Shown here piece after piece: positions 40,461-49,602 of a stretch of 64,000 bases of DNA. The first letter of the stretch is position 1. Each line of letters opens with the position of its first letter. The stretch lies in the NCBI RefSeq assembly GCF_000429705.1, contig NZ_KE386941.1:2220781-2284780 (forward strand), written 5' to 3'. A program made the translations under genes and the position numbers. The notes under the pieces are model-generated. The model did no database searches and was not told the origin of the DNA. It saw only the letters and a program-made list of their open reading frames with translations. The DNA comes from Alteribacter aurantiacus DSM 18675 (GTDB taxonomy: Bacteria > Bacillota > Bacilli > Bacillales > Salisediminibacteriaceae).

Positions 40461-40499
40461 AAAACCGCGCTAGGAGGACATTCCTTTAGCGCGGTTTTT
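40461..40499 (+). terminator. Terminator of the YfmJ-like gene
   Basis: AAAACCGCGCTA pairs with TAGCGCGGTTTT, followed by T. Confidence 0.9.
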
Positions 40500-40656
40500 A
40501 GTTTTAGTCTCCAAAAAATACTAATTTAAAGGTATAGGGTGAAGCTGATATACCCTTTCATCAAACGTATAAACTCAATTTAATCCCTTTTTTATTATAG
40601 GATGTAAATGAGTTTCAGGTGCAGTCATCCATTTATCCAATATGAGCTTTCAAAAC

Positions 40657-41040
40657 TTACGCTTCGTTGCTTATTTTTGAGTTTTCAAAGTGCTCCTTCT
40701 CTTTTTTCACAGCATAGATATGATGACCGATGGCCATCAACAGTAAAATAGCAGTCAATACAGCAAAATAAGCATTCCAGCCGATTACATAATAGAAACT
40801 GTAATTTCTTAAGTTTTCAATATAAATGTTTGCCGGATCCACAAAAGGGCTTACGATAAAGTGATAAATTGCAACCGAACATAAAAATGAAACAATCATT
40901 AAAGTGAAAATGTACACCGTGGTTTTGAACTTTGTCATCTGTATTCTTTCAATGATCACAAAGAACAAATAACCGACACTGGCGAAGATAAACAAAAATA
41001 AAATAACGAGGGTGATAACCAATGTGGCTTCGTTAATCAT
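40657..41040 (-). CDS. Hypothetical membrane protein, 127 residues
   Basis: Not recognised. Three helices are visible (LVITLVILFLFIFASVGYLFFVI; TTVYIFTLMIVSFLCSVAIYHF; YVIGWNAYFAVLTAILLLMAIG) with a charged C-terminal tail. A ribosome site GGAGG lies seven bases before ATG 41040. Its own 3' side (40500-40656) has no clear terminator. Confidence 0.65.
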   Translation of the reverse strand: MINEATLVITLVILFLFIFASVGYLFFVIIERIQMTKFKTTVYIFTLMIVSFLCSVAIYHFIVSPFVDPANIYIENLRNYSFYYVIGWNAYFAVLTAILLLMAIGHHIYAVKKEKEHFENSKISNEA

Positions 41041-41139
41041 ATAGAAAGCCTCCTAAAATGTGCTTATATTCAGAAATTTAAACCTACCTTTATTGTACCG
41101 TGAATTGCTATACAAAAAAAGTATTTCATCCAATTTTTG

Positions 41140-42027
41140 TTACTTAATAACTCTTATCGCTTTCGGATAAAGGGTATACGTCACCGGTGTAGGTTCGATG
41201 ATTTCTCCGTCACATTGAACCGTTAGAGGACGGTCACTCTGCAGGGTCACCTGCGTTCCTTTATGAATCGTAACGCCTTTTTTTCCAATGTGAGATCCTT
41301 TCAACACGCGTGGAAGAATGCAAATGGCCGACAGCTTATGTACACCATGAAGAATACACACTTGAAACTGCCCCTCCCGACCATTAGCCCCCGGACAAAT
41401 GTGGATACCTCCACCATAGTATGGAAGGTTCGCCGTTGCTACTAACCACACTCGATCATAGGTAAACGATTCCCCGTCGATCATAAGAGTGACAGTGGTA
41501 GATTGATAGCTAAATAAAACACGGATCACACTCACCAAGTAGGAAAGACTCCCCATGTTCAATTGATTGAACCATTTTTTATAGAATGCTGCATTCGTCA
41601 CCCGGGCCACTTCCCCATCGAATCCCGCTCCACCGGCTGTAACAAACCAGCGACTTCCCGTATAACCCACATCAAGCTCTTCGACTCTTCCTCTCACAAT
41701 CGTTTGCCATGCCTTTTTCGTATCCTTGGGAATGTTCAGCGCTCGAGCAAAATCATTCCCCGATCCTGCTGGTAGGATTCCAAGCACTACCTTTTTATCT
41801 ATGGTCGCATTTAATACTTCATGTACGGTTCCATCGCCGCCGATAATCACTACAATGTCTTGCTCCTTAAAAGAAAGAGAAGATACCAACTGCTTAAAAT
41901 GACCCGGGTATTCTGACCACAGGACTTTATAAGGAACCTCTTCTTCTATTACAGCTTGTTTCATGTCTTGCCAGATCCGTTCCCCTCGACCATTTCCCGC
42001 ATTTGGATTGACTAAAAAGTAGATCAT
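41140..42027 (-). CDS. Diacylglycerol kinase family lipid kinase (YegS/BmrU-like)
   Basis: The 295-residue product starts at ATG 42027 after GGGAGAG; the frame to 42096 is longer but lacks a signal. N-terminal MIYFLVNPNAGNGRG, the nucleotide-binding VVIIGGDGTVHEVLNA, the loop ILPAGSGNDFARAL and the C-terminal PLTVQCDGEIIEPTPV are all typical of DagK/YegS. It phosphorylates diacylglycerol or a related lipid at the membrane. Confidence 0.88.
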   Translation of the reverse strand: MIYFLVNPNAGNGRGERIWQDMKQAVIEEEVPYKVLWSEYPGHFKQLVSSLSFKEQDIVVIIGGDGTVHEVLNATIDKKVVLGILPAGSGNDFARALNIPKDTKKAWQTIVRGRVEELDVGYTGSRWFVTAGGAGFDGEVARVTNAAFYKKWFNQLNMGSLSYLVSVIRVLFSYQSTTVTLMIDGESFTYDRVWLVATANLPYYGGGIHICPGANGREGQFQVCILHGVHKLSAICILPRVLKGSHIGKKGVTIHKGTQVTLQSDRPLTVQCDGEIIEPTPVTYTLYPKAIRVIK

Positions 42028-42129
42028 CTGTTTCTCTCCCTCACGATGGCTAAAATGACATGCTAGCTTCAATTTCAGCTTGGTATGTTTTATCAATCCC
42101 TAGAGGACCATTGGTTGCTCGGTGCAAAG

Positions 42130-42282
42130 CTACTCTTTTTTACTGGTCAAAAACCAACCAAAAATACCACCAACCCCAATCCCAAAAATGAGTATTGAAG
42201 CTACATTGTCAAAAACGAAAAAGCCAACCACTGTCATCATGATGATAAACAAAGAAATCCAAAACCAATAGACTTTCATCAT
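42130..42282 (-). CDS. Small two-helix membrane protein, 50 residues
   Basis: The ATG at 42282 (or 42279) follows AAAGGTGGGTG; the open frame to 42432 has no start signal. The product is two hydrophobic helices (YWFWISLFIIMMTVVGFFVF; ASILIFGIGVGGIFGWFL) and a KKE tail. Function unknown. It lies 102 bp upstream of the lipid kinase on the same strand. Confidence 0.55.
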   Translation of the reverse strand: MMKVYWFWISLFIIMMTVVGFFVFDNVASILIFGIGVGGIFGWFLTSKKE

Positions 42283-42646
42283 TTTCACCCACCTTTCTAG
42301 TTTCTTGGATTGTATAATCAACCTTTTAAATATACCGGTCTTATGTATTGAAAAGATGACATCCATCATCCGTACAAAAATGTAAAATGTCATCATTCTA
42401 TTAATCTCCTGTTCGTTCGAATACTCTAACAAGGCGTTCGTATAGGGACAATATTAGACTCCTATAAAGGTATTTTATAACTCGACTTTTTATTTTATTA
42501 TACAACCCCAAAAGAAAGTGTGGGAGTTGAATTACAAGAAGCCTCCCCTTACAATGAAAAGAAGTCATTGAAAAAGTACGATCTTTAATTTTTCCAATGA
42601 CCTCCAAAAAAAGGACAGTGAACACAAGTGAAAGAAGGTGAAAGAC

Positions 42647-42931
42647 ATGGACAAGTCGGTTACTCACACCTATTATAAAACTCAAAAAATAACGAACAGT
42701 ATTGAGCAAAAAACGATCGAAGAAAAGCGAATGATAACGATGGATAAAGAGAAAATTACAACGCGCCACAGGGAATTTCTTTTTAAAAATGTTTTTGACG
42801 TCTCCTTTCGTTCCCTTCAAGGAGAAGAAGGCCTCCTCTATTTGCACACCAACCAAGGTGTTTATTCGTATATGGTTAAGTCGGATCCCTCTGAATTCAT
42901 TGCTGCATTTAAGGAATTGGATAAAGAGTAA
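42647..42931 (+). CDS. Hypothetical protein, 94 residues, possible PH-like domain
   Basis: ATG 42647 follows GAAGGTG by eight bases; a GTG nine bases earlier is less likely. The N-terminal half is rich in Lys, Thr and Glu. The C-terminal half (FLFKNVFDVSFRSLQGEEGL and LYLHTNQGVYSYMV, then a helix PSEFIAAFKEL) resembles the last strands and helix of small bacterial PH-like domains. This assignment is weak. A 216-codon frame on the opposite strand is considered its shadow. It lies just upstream of the moxR gene, about 100 bp, and may share its promoter region. Confidence 0.6.
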   Translation: MDKSVTHTYYKTQKITNSIEQKTIEEKRMITMDKEKITTRHREFLFKNVFDVSFRSLQGEEGLLYLHTNQGVYSYMVKSDPSEFIAAFKELDKE

Positions 42932-43036
42932 CCCCCACCTCTCTCTTTCCACTTCACCTCCCTTTCCCCCTTTGTCTTTATTTTCAAAAATTTTCAATTT
43001 TTGATATGATAAAAGAAAAAGGGGTCCGAACACTCG

Positions 43037-43990
43037 ATGACAAACCAACACCCATTACTTCAGCAACTTAAAGAACAGGTCAGCACGGTACTTGTAGGAA
43101 AAGATCGTGTCGTTGAATTGATGACCATTAGTTTAATTAGTGGGGGACATGTCCTCCTAGAAGACGTGCCAGGCACAGGAAAAACGATGCTTGCCAAAAC
43201 ACTGGCAACCCTCATGGATGCCACATTCAACCGTGTTCAGTTTACACCTGATGTACTCCCGAGCGATGTGACCGGTATTCAGTTTTTCAATCCAAAAGAA
43301 CAAGCCTTTGAGCTAAGGCCTGGACCTGTGATGACGAACATTTTGTTAGCTGATGAAATTAACCGGGCAACCCCAAGAACACAATCAAGTCTTCTTGAAG
43401 TGATGGAGGAAACACAGGTGACGATTGATGGTGAAACCCTGCCAATCCCGGAACCTTTTATCGTCATAGCCACACAAAATCCAATCGAATCCCAGCAAGG
43501 AACGTTTGCCCTCCCAGAAGCGCAAATGGACAGATTTTTGATGCAGATTCAAGTTGGATACCCAACAAAAACAGAAGAAAAAACGATGCTACAACTCTAT
43601 AAAGGAAAGAAGCCTCTCGATTCCATATCTCCAGTCGTATCTAAAGATCATATTCTCGAATTAAAAGAAGAAGCAGGAAAGGTTTCCCTTCACGACCCGG
43701 TAGAAGACTATCTGTTGGCCATTGTTTCCGGCACAAGAGAGTCTGAAGACGTAGAAGTAGGGGTAAGCCCACGGGGAACGCTTGCCTTTATGAGAGCAGT
43801 TCAAGCACGCGCTCTGCTTTTCAACAGATCCTATGTAACACCAGAAGATGTAAAAGCTCTCGCACCTTATGTTTTAGGGCATCGCTTAGTGTTAACGTTA
43901 GAGAGTGCCATGACAAAAACGAAAGAAGACGTGATGAAGCGGATATTGGCAAAAGTCGAAGCACCCGTTGAGCAAGGGTATGTGAAATGA
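43037..43990 (+). CDS. MoxR-family AAA+ ATPase (YeaC-like)
   Basis: An ATPase of 317 residues with Walker A EDVPGTGKTMLAKTL, Walker B ILLADEINRATPRTQSSLLE, sensor 1 VIATQNPIESQQG and the arginine-finger region LPEAQMDRFLMQ. The MoxR group acts as chaperones that assemble or activate partner proteins, usually together with DUF58 proteins having a von Willebrand-like fold. Its stop overlaps the next start by four bases, and the three genes 43037-46369 form an operon like B. subtilis yeaC-yeaD-yebA. Confidence 0.92.
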   Translation: MTNQHPLLQQLKEQVSTVLVGKDRVVELMTISLISGGHVLLEDVPGTGKTMLAKTLATLMDATFNRVQFTPDVLPSDVTGIQFFNPKEQAFELRPGPVMTNILLADEINRATPRTQSSLLEVMEETQVTIDGETLPIPEPFIVIATQNPIESQQGTFALPEAQMDRFLMQIQVGYPTKTEEKTMLQLYKGKKPLDSISPVVSKDHILELKEEAGKVSLHDPVEDYLLAIVSGTRESEDVEVGVSPRGTLAFMRAVQARALLFNRSYVTPEDVKALAPYVLGHRLVLTLESAMTKTKEDVMKRILAKVEAPVEQGYVK

Positions 43991-45183
43991 ACAACCAGTG
44001 GACAACCGATTTCAATTTCGCGAAATCGTTCACGGTTCTTTTAGCCACGGTTCCTTTTCTATTTCTACTAGCTGTGATTACAGGAGACATGTTGCTTATA
44101 GGTCTGGCCGTCTTTTTTACGTTTTTCGTATACGTTAATAAATGGTATCTCACTTACATAGCATCACACCTTTTTATACCCCATGACGTCCAAGAAGTTC
44201 GCATGTATCCCGGCGACCAAGACACACTTTACATTCCTTTTGAAAACAGGGGTAGAATTCCGATCTTTAACGGAAGTTGGGGTTATTACCTGTATGATCA
44301 CGAAGAGTCTGTTGAAGTTGTGAGTAAAAAGGATCCTTCCTCATACACGCTACCACTTCACGTGCCGTCAGGAAAAAGGCGCTTTTTCAAAACAGAAATA
44401 AAGGCAGTGAAAAGAGGAACATCTCAAGTCAGATCCATTGAAGTCGTGCTTTATGATGCGTTTCGACTCAGTTCGGTTCGAATGACATATCAATCCTCTT
44501 TTCGAGGAGAAGTCATCGTGTATCCCGAACCTACCGCTACAAATGGCTTAGATCAGCAACTCGAAACGATGAAAGGAAATCATACGAAGCCTCACTCCTT
44601 GTATGAAGAAATGACGATGACCAGAGGTTCAAGAGATTATCGTCCTGGGGATCCCTTTAATAGAATCAATTGGAAAACAACAGCCAAATCAGCTGCATTG
44701 CAAACAAACATCTATGAAAAGGTCACCTTGGCCAAATGGACTCTGGTTCTCAACATTCGTTCCGGTGATTCGTTGGTTCCTACAATACCTAGTTTGGAAG
44801 ATGTGTTAAGTGACGTAGCTTACACGATGATACAAGCGACCAGCCAAGGGATTACCTTTGAATTGTTTATAAACATCAAAGTACCTGGGTCTTCTACCGG
44901 CTTTCATTTGGAAGACGATACAGGAAAAAAACATTTGATGCAGGGCTTGGAGATACTCGCTCGTTTACGCCATGGCCAATTGACCATAAACGAAGAGCTT
45001 ATGCTTAAACGACTCTTTCATCACTCGTTCGAAAACCCTGGTGCCATCATTCACTTTGGACATTACGGAGAGAACGACATGCGTTATTATTCCGAAGCAT
45101 CAAAGACAGGGACGAGTATTACCATAATCGCTCCAAGGCGCGGGGAAAAGGGAGGTGGCCAACGTGAGAAATTGGCAACGTAA
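43987..45183 (+). CDS. DUF58 domain protein (YeaD-like)
   Basis: A 398-residue protein. Two N-terminal helices (LLATVPFLFLLAVITGDML; LIGLAVFFTFFVYVNKWYLTYI) anchor a beta domain, and the DUF58 signature SRDYRPGDPFNRINWKTTAKSAALQTNIYE is near residues 220-250. The C-terminal part has a vWA-like alpha/beta pattern. It is the usual partner of the MoxR ATPase. Start overlaps moxR by ATGA; end overlaps the third gene by about 20 bp. Confidence 0.88.
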   Translation: MNNQWTTDFNFAKSFTVLLATVPFLFLLAVITGDMLLIGLAVFFTFFVYVNKWYLTYIASHLFIPHDVQEVRMYPGDQDTLYIPFENRGRIPIFNGSWGYYLYDHEESVEVVSKKDPSSYTLPLHVPSGKRRFFKTEIKAVKRGTSQVRSIEVVLYDAFRLSSVRMTYQSSFRGEVIVYPEPTATNGLDQQLETMKGNHTKPHSLYEEMTMTRGSRDYRPGDPFNRINWKTTAKSAALQTNIYEKVTLAKWTLVLNIRSGDSLVPTIPSLEDVLSDVAYTMIQATSQGITFELFINIKVPGSSTGFHLEDDTGKKHLMQGLEILARLRHGQLTINEELMLKRLFHHSFENPGAIIHFGHYGENDMRYYSEASKTGTSITIIAPRRGEKGGGQREKLAT

Positions 45184-46369
45184 CCTGCCCATGGGTCTTC
45201 GATTGTTTTTGGAGATGATGTTTGTTTACTTGCTGTTGTTCCCCATTTATATGGATACGATAGGCTTCCCTCCATTGCTCCCGTTTTTTATAACGGTAAC
45301 ATTCGGAGCCCTTTTATATGGTGTAACCATTTGGCGGGCAAAAAAGCCATGGCACGCTTCCTATGCGATTCCCATCGTAGTAGGCCTTAGTATGCTAACA
45401 GGCTTTCACATTTCGATTGCCCTCTTTCTTGGATTTGTTTTGTTTTGGCGGGTGACGGTACACCTTTCCGAAGACATGGAAGGTAGCGAGATGAAAGTGT
45501 TGTTTTTCACCATTTTTACAGGTCTGTTTTACTATGTTTGGTTACAGCAAGCACCTTTACGACACGTCCTCATCCTATTCGTGATGGGTCAATTCTTCGC
45601 TACGGTCATTACACTGGCCACAGTGAACACTCTTAACGCTTCAGGTTCCGGTCAAAAGAAGAGACACTTCAAGTATGTTGGCGCTCTATTACTTGGAATC
45701 GCATCCTTAGGTTTTGGCGCTGCCCTTTTCACTCCGGTGCTTACGTCTGTGTTCCTGTTCCTTGTAAGAACAATTACCGCAGCCGTAGGATGGATCCTTA
45801 GTCCAATCCTGTTTTTATTTGCTTCGATTACACCGACTGATGTGCCTGAAGAGAGCTTGCCTCCAATGGGTGAAGAGTTAGTTCCTGACGATGAAGAGTA
45901 CATTCCAATTAATGTAGATGAAACCTTTATTGGTTCCATGACCTTTTACTGGATCTTAGCCGCCACCCTTCTTTTACTCGCTTTTCTGTATGTAATGCGT
46001 AATCTCAGAACAAAGCAAAGGACTATCGAAAAAGAAGATTACCAGGACACATCGATTACACCCTCCACCTCCGACAATGGATGGACGTGGTTTAAAAACA
46101 AAGTGAAACCGAAGCACGAGATTCGACGTTCGTTTTTAAAGTTGGAAATGGCTTTAGGGAAAAAAGGTTATGGAAGGATGTATCCTCAAACAGCAGAAGA
46201 GTGGCTTGCCACGATTCCCGTTGACCCTGAGGAAAAAGAACACTTAACCACTACTTACCAGCGGGTCCGCTATGGGAAAGAAGAGATTACTTCTGAAGAT
46301 AAACGAGCCTTCCATCAAACGGTAGCGTCCATCATTCAGCGTGTGAAAAAGGAAAAGAAAACAGATTGA
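45164..46369 (+). CDS. Membrane protein with C-terminal DUF4129-like domain (YebA position, no transglutaminase core)
   Basis: The 401-residue product starts at GTG 45164, after GGGAGG. About six helices in the first 200 residues are followed by an acidic outside segment (PTDVPEESLPPMGEELVPDDEEYIPIN), one more helix (FYWILAATLLLLAFLYVM) and a cytoplasmic tail. The tail is like DUF4129 (HEIRRSFLKLEMALGKKGYG, then QTAEEWLATIP). In B. subtilis the protein at this position, YebA, carries a transglutaminase-like catalytic domain of several hundred residues between the membrane parts. No Cys-His-Asp triad region is present here, so this is a shortened, presumably non-catalytic version. Confidence 0.78.
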   Translation: MRNWQRNLPMGLRLFLEMMFVYLLLFPIYMDTIGFPPLLPFFITVTFGALLYGVTIWRAKKPWHASYAIPIVVGLSMLTGFHISIALFLGFVLFWRVTVHLSEDMEGSEMKVLFFTIFTGLFYYVWLQQAPLRHVLILFVMGQFFATVITLATVNTLNASGSGQKKRHFKYVGALLLGIASLGFGAALFTPVLTSVFLFLVRTITAAVGWILSPILFLFASITPTDVPEESLPPMGEELVPDDEEYIPINVDETFIGSMTFYWILAATLLLLAFLYVMRNLRTKQRTIEKEDYQDTSITPSTSDNGWTWFKNKVKPKHEIRRSFLKLEMALGKKGYGRMYPQTAEEWLATIPVDPEEKEHLTTTYQRVRYGKEEITSEDKRAFHQTVASIIQRVKKEKKTD

Positions 46370-46462
46370 TAAGGCTTCTTACAATTGGTTTTTTAGAATG
46401 ACCTGAGCAATACCATCGCTCGCCTTAGTCGTAGTCGTTTACATTCTAAATGTTTTCCTCAT

Positions 46463-46502
46463 AAAAAAAGACCTTCCGAACAGATCGTTTGGAAGGTCTT
46501 CT
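46463..46502. terminator. Terminator between the yebA-like gene and aceA
   Basis: AAGACCTTCCGAAC pairs with GTTTGGAAGGTCTT (one wobble). On the minus strand it is followed by TTTTTTT, serving aceA; TTCTTT follows on the plus strand. Confidence 0.9.
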
Positions 46503-46510
46503 TTCATTTT

Positions 46511-47785
46511 CTATTTTGCAAACTGTTCTTCTTCCGTTGACCCTTTAAGTGCCGTCGTAGAAGATGTTCCACCTGAAATCACGTTTGCTACTTCGTCAAA
46601 ATAACCTGTACCTACTTCACGCTGGTGCTTTGTAGCCGTGTAGCCGTATTCCTCGCTTGCAAACTCTGCTTGTTGAAGCTCGGAGTACGCAGCCATTCCT
46701 CGTGTGCTATATTCTCTAGCAAGTTCAAACATGCTATGGTTCAGCGCGTGGAAGCCAGCAAGTGTAACAAACTGGAATTTGTATCCCATTTGTCCTAGCT
46801 CTTCTTGGAACTGAGCAATCGTCACATCATCAAGCTTCTTTTTCCAGTTGAACGATGGCGAACAGTTATAAGCAAGCATCTTCCCAGGGAACTTCTCATG
46901 AATAGCATTGGCAAACTTCTGAGCTTCTTCCAAGTTCGGCTCTGACGTTTCACACCAGATAAGATCTGCATAAGGAGCATACGATAGCCCTCTTGCAATT
47001 GCTTGATCAATTCCGTCACGCGTTCGGTAAAACCCTTCCGCTGTTCTTTCACCAGTAATAAACTCGTGATCAGCCGGGTCCACGTCACTTGTAATCAAGT
47101 TTGCCGCATTAGCGTCTGTACGGGCAATAATCACGGTTGGAACATCCATCACGTCGGCTGCTAGTCGAGCGGAAATGAGGTTACGAACGGCTTGCTGTGT
47201 TGGTAGAAGTACTTTTCCTCCCAAATGTCCGCATTTCTTTTCAGAAGAGAGTTGATCTTCAAAGTGAACGGCAGCAGCACCTGATTCAATCATCCCCTTC
47301 ATCAATTCGAACACGTTGAGCTGTCCACCAAATCCAGCTTCCGCATCCGCTACAATCGGAACAAACCAGTCCGTGTCCGTTTTCCCTTCGCTATATTCAA
47401 TTTGATCAGCACGCTGAAGGGCTTGATTGATGCGCTTTACCACACTTGGTACGCTGTTTGCCGGATACAAGCTTTGGTCCGGATACATTTGACCGGACAA
47501 GTTGGCATCTGCTGCAACTTGCCAACCACTCAAGTAGATAGCTTTTAGACCAGCCTTTACTTGTTGGACGGCTTGGTTTCCAGTGAGGGCTCCAAGGGCG
47601 CGTGTAAACGATTCTTCTTGTAACATCGTCCACAGTTTCTCCGCCCCACGACGAGCAAGGGTGTGTTCAATTGTAATTGATCCTTTCAGTTTATCTACCT
47701 CTTCTGCAGTGTAAGGACGCTCTACTCCTTGCCATCTGCTATCTGTATTCCACTGTTGGTTGATTTCCTCTACTCTTTTATTCAT
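46511..47785 (-). CDS. aceA: Isocitrate lyase
   Basis: Cleaves isocitrate into glyoxylate and succinate, the first step of the glyoxylate shunt. The 424-residue product carries the active-site signature KKCGHLGGK with Cys185, the metal-binding VADAEAGFGG, AGFHALNHSMFELAREYSTR and YNCSPSFNWKK. The length matches the short bacterial form. The start overlaps the aceB stop by four bases, so aceB and aceA are co-translated. Works with pckA to make sugars from acetate units. Confidence 0.97.
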   Translation of the reverse strand: MNKRVEEINQQWNTDSRWQGVERPYTAEEVDKLKGSITIEHTLARRGAEKLWTMLQEESFTRALGALTGNQAVQQVKAGLKAIYLSGWQVAADANLSGQMYPDQSLYPANSVPSVVKRINQALQRADQIEYSEGKTDTDWFVPIVADAEAGFGGQLNVFELMKGMIESGAAAVHFEDQLSSEKKCGHLGGKVLLPTQQAVRNLISARLAADVMDVPTVIIARTDANAANLITSDVDPADHEFITGERTAEGFYRTRDGIDQAIARGLSYAPYADLIWCETSEPNLEEAQKFANAIHEKFPGKMLAYNCSPSFNWKKKLDDVTIAQFQEELGQMGYKFQFVTLAGFHALNHSMFELAREYSTRGMAAYSELQQAEFASEEYGYTATKHQREVGTGYFDEVANVISGGTSSTTALKGSTEEEQFAK

Positions 47786-49395
47786 TTTGACATCTCCTCC
47801 GATTTTTTATCAAGATATGGGTAAGCCATTAATGTTAAAAATTCAGTAAAATTCTTTTGTGTAACCAGCTGCTCAAAAATATTCCGAGCAAGAGGAAACC
47901 TACTATCTGAAAATATTTGATCACCTTGCGTAATTCTGATTTTTTCAAGCTCTTCATCAACGAATTGAGTGACCATTTCTTGCGTAATCTTTGTTCCATC
48001 TGACAGCTTTCCTTCTGGATGGTGGATCCACTGCCATACTTGCGCTCGAGAAATTTCAGCCGTTGCCACATCTTCCATGAGGTTGTGAATTGGAACGGCC
48101 CCAAACCCTCTGAGCCACGCTTCAATGTATTGAAGACCAACACTTATGTTAGAACGCAATCCTTCTTCCGTTATATCACCTCTTGGGACAGCCAAAAGAT
48201 CATCTGCAGTAACATTGACATCCTCACGCTGTTTAGAGCGTTGATTCGCCTGTGGCATATGTTCGTCAAACACTTTTTGCGCAACAGGAACGAGTGCAGG
48301 ATGCGCAACCCATGTGCCATCATGACCATCAAGCACTTCTCGTTCTTTATCTGCCCGAACCTTCTCAAGAGCAACCAAGTTTGCCTCTTCATCGTTTTTA
48401 ATCGGGATCTGCGCAGCCATACCGCCAATCGCATGAGCGTTTCGCTTATGACATGTCTTAACTACATACAGTGTATACGCTCTCATAAAGTTCACCGTCA
48501 TCGTAACTAAAGAGCGATCCGGCAAGATGTACTTGTCATGGTTGCGCAACTTTTTAATGTAGCTAAAAATATAATCCCATCTTCCACAGTTCAAACCGGC
48601 ACTATGCTCTCTTAGCTCATATAGAATTTCATCAGCTTCAAAAGCACCATGGATCGTTTCAATTAATACCGTTGCTTTGATGCTACCTCGCTCGATTCCC
48701 AACTCATCTTGAGCAAAACAGAACACATCGTTCCACAACCTTGCTTCTTGGTACGACTCCAGCTTTGGTAAGTAGAAGTATGGTCCTAGTCCGCGGTCGA
48801 GAAGTTCCTTGGCGTTATGATAAAAATAAAGTCCAAAATCAAATAAAGAGCCACTCATGGGAACTCCGTCAACCTCAACCGCTGTTTCATTTAAGTGCCA
48901 GCCGCGAGGGCGAACAATCAAAGTTGCCGTAGTATCATTTAATTTGTATTCCTTACCATTCGGAGCTTTAAAATCAATGGTTCTCCTAATTGCTTCATAC
49001 AAGTTCACCTGTCCTAGAAGTTGATTTTCCCACGTTGGGGCGTTCGCATCTTCAAGGTCGGCCATAAATACACGTGCTCCAGAATTCAAAGCGTTAATAA
49101 CCATCTTTTTATTACCGCTTGGCCCGGTAATTTCAACCCTTCTGTCTTGAAGGGGGCCGGGCACATCATCAACTTTCCACTCGGAATCTCTTAATTCTGC
49201 TGTTTCTTGTAAAAAGTCCGGAAGCTCTCCTTTATCGATCCTGTTCTGCCTTTGCTCCCTCTGTTTTAATACAGGTTGCCGATCCTGTTCAAATTTGTTG
49301 TGAAGCTTAAGCAAAAACGAGAGAGCTTCTTTTGTTAGGATGTGATTGTAAACGTCATTTGTTGATCTCGTAAATTGAATATTTTCCTGTGTCAT
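47782..49395 (-). CDS. aceB: Malate synthase A
   Basis: Condenses glyoxylate with acetyl-CoA to malate. The 537-residue isoform A has ITGPSGNKKMVINALNSGA and MADLEDANAPTWENQL near the N terminus, LIVRPRGWHLNE with the catalytic Arg, and the signature KATVLIETIHGAFEADEILYEL in the barrel. The C-terminal catalytic Asp lies in NLMEDVATAEISRAQVWQW. GAGGAGG precedes ATG 49395. Fourteen bases upstream ends a 53-codon gene, so the transcript appears to hold three genes. Confidence 0.97.
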   Translation of the reverse strand: MTQENIQFTRSTNDVYNHILTKEALSFLLKLHNKFEQDRQPVLKQREQRQNRIDKGELPDFLQETAELRDSEWKVDDVPGPLQDRRVEITGPSGNKKMVINALNSGARVFMADLEDANAPTWENQLLGQVNLYEAIRRTIDFKAPNGKEYKLNDTTATLIVRPRGWHLNETAVEVDGVPMSGSLFDFGLYFYHNAKELLDRGLGPYFYLPKLESYQEARLWNDVFCFAQDELGIERGSIKATVLIETIHGAFEADEILYELREHSAGLNCGRWDYIFSYIKKLRNHDKYILPDRSLVTMTVNFMRAYTLYVVKTCHKRNAHAIGGMAAQIPIKNDEEANLVALEKVRADKEREVLDGHDGTWVAHPALVPVAQKVFDEHMPQANQRSKQREDVNVTADDLLAVPRGDITEEGLRSNISVGLQYIEAWLRGFGAVPIHNLMEDVATAEISRAQVWQWIHHPEGKLSDGTKITQEMVTQFVDEELEKIRITQGDQIFSDSRFPLARNIFEQLVTQKNFTEFLTLMAYPYLDKKSEEMSK

Positions 49396-49409
49396 AGGAA
49401 CCTCCTCTA

Positions 49410-49571
49410 TTACTCTATGTTTCCGTTACCTAGGCAAAAGTGACAGATTACTGCACCTGTACCATAACACTCTTCACATTCCATGTGGCTATCACCTGTC
49501 TTTTGTTTTGCAGCTGTCTGACACTTCTTACAGCCTACATCACCGTGCCCGTTACATTTGTGACAATTCAT
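49410..49571 (-). CDS. 53-residue cysteine-rich zinc-ribbon (DnaJ-like CxxCxGxG) protein
   Basis: Too short for usual gene callers but convincing. ATG 49571 is preceded by AAAGGGG, ten bases away, and the frame runs to TAA at 49412-49410. The product opens MNCHKCNGHGDVGCKKCQ, has a polar middle, and continues CEECYGTGAVICHFCLGNG. It thus carries four CxxC pairs, three of them followed by a DnaJ-type xGxG or near match, enough for two zinc sites as in the DnaJ zinc domain. There is no J domain, transmembrane segment or enzyme motif. It ends 14 bp before aceB with no terminator between, so it should be the first gene of the glyoxylate-shunt operon. B. subtilis YuiA-type small proteins are comparable in design, but orthology is not claimed. 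Confidence 0.8.
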   Translation of the reverse strand: MNCHKCNGHGDVGCKKCQTAAKQKTGDSHMECEECYGTGAVICHFCLGNGNIE

Positions 49572-49602
49572 AATGAAATACCCCTTTCCGCTATTTGGTT
49601 TA

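Noticed and set aside
42401..43051. Open frame of 216 codons on the minus strand
   Set aside because: It overlaps a plus-strand gene with a good ribosome site and the start of the MoxR gene, has no start signal and no recognisable domain; it is treated as a shadow.
48019..48510. Open frame of 163 codons antisense to aceB
   Set aside because: It lies wholly inside a well-conserved enzyme gene, and the Cys/Arg-rich translation has no motif or ribosome site.
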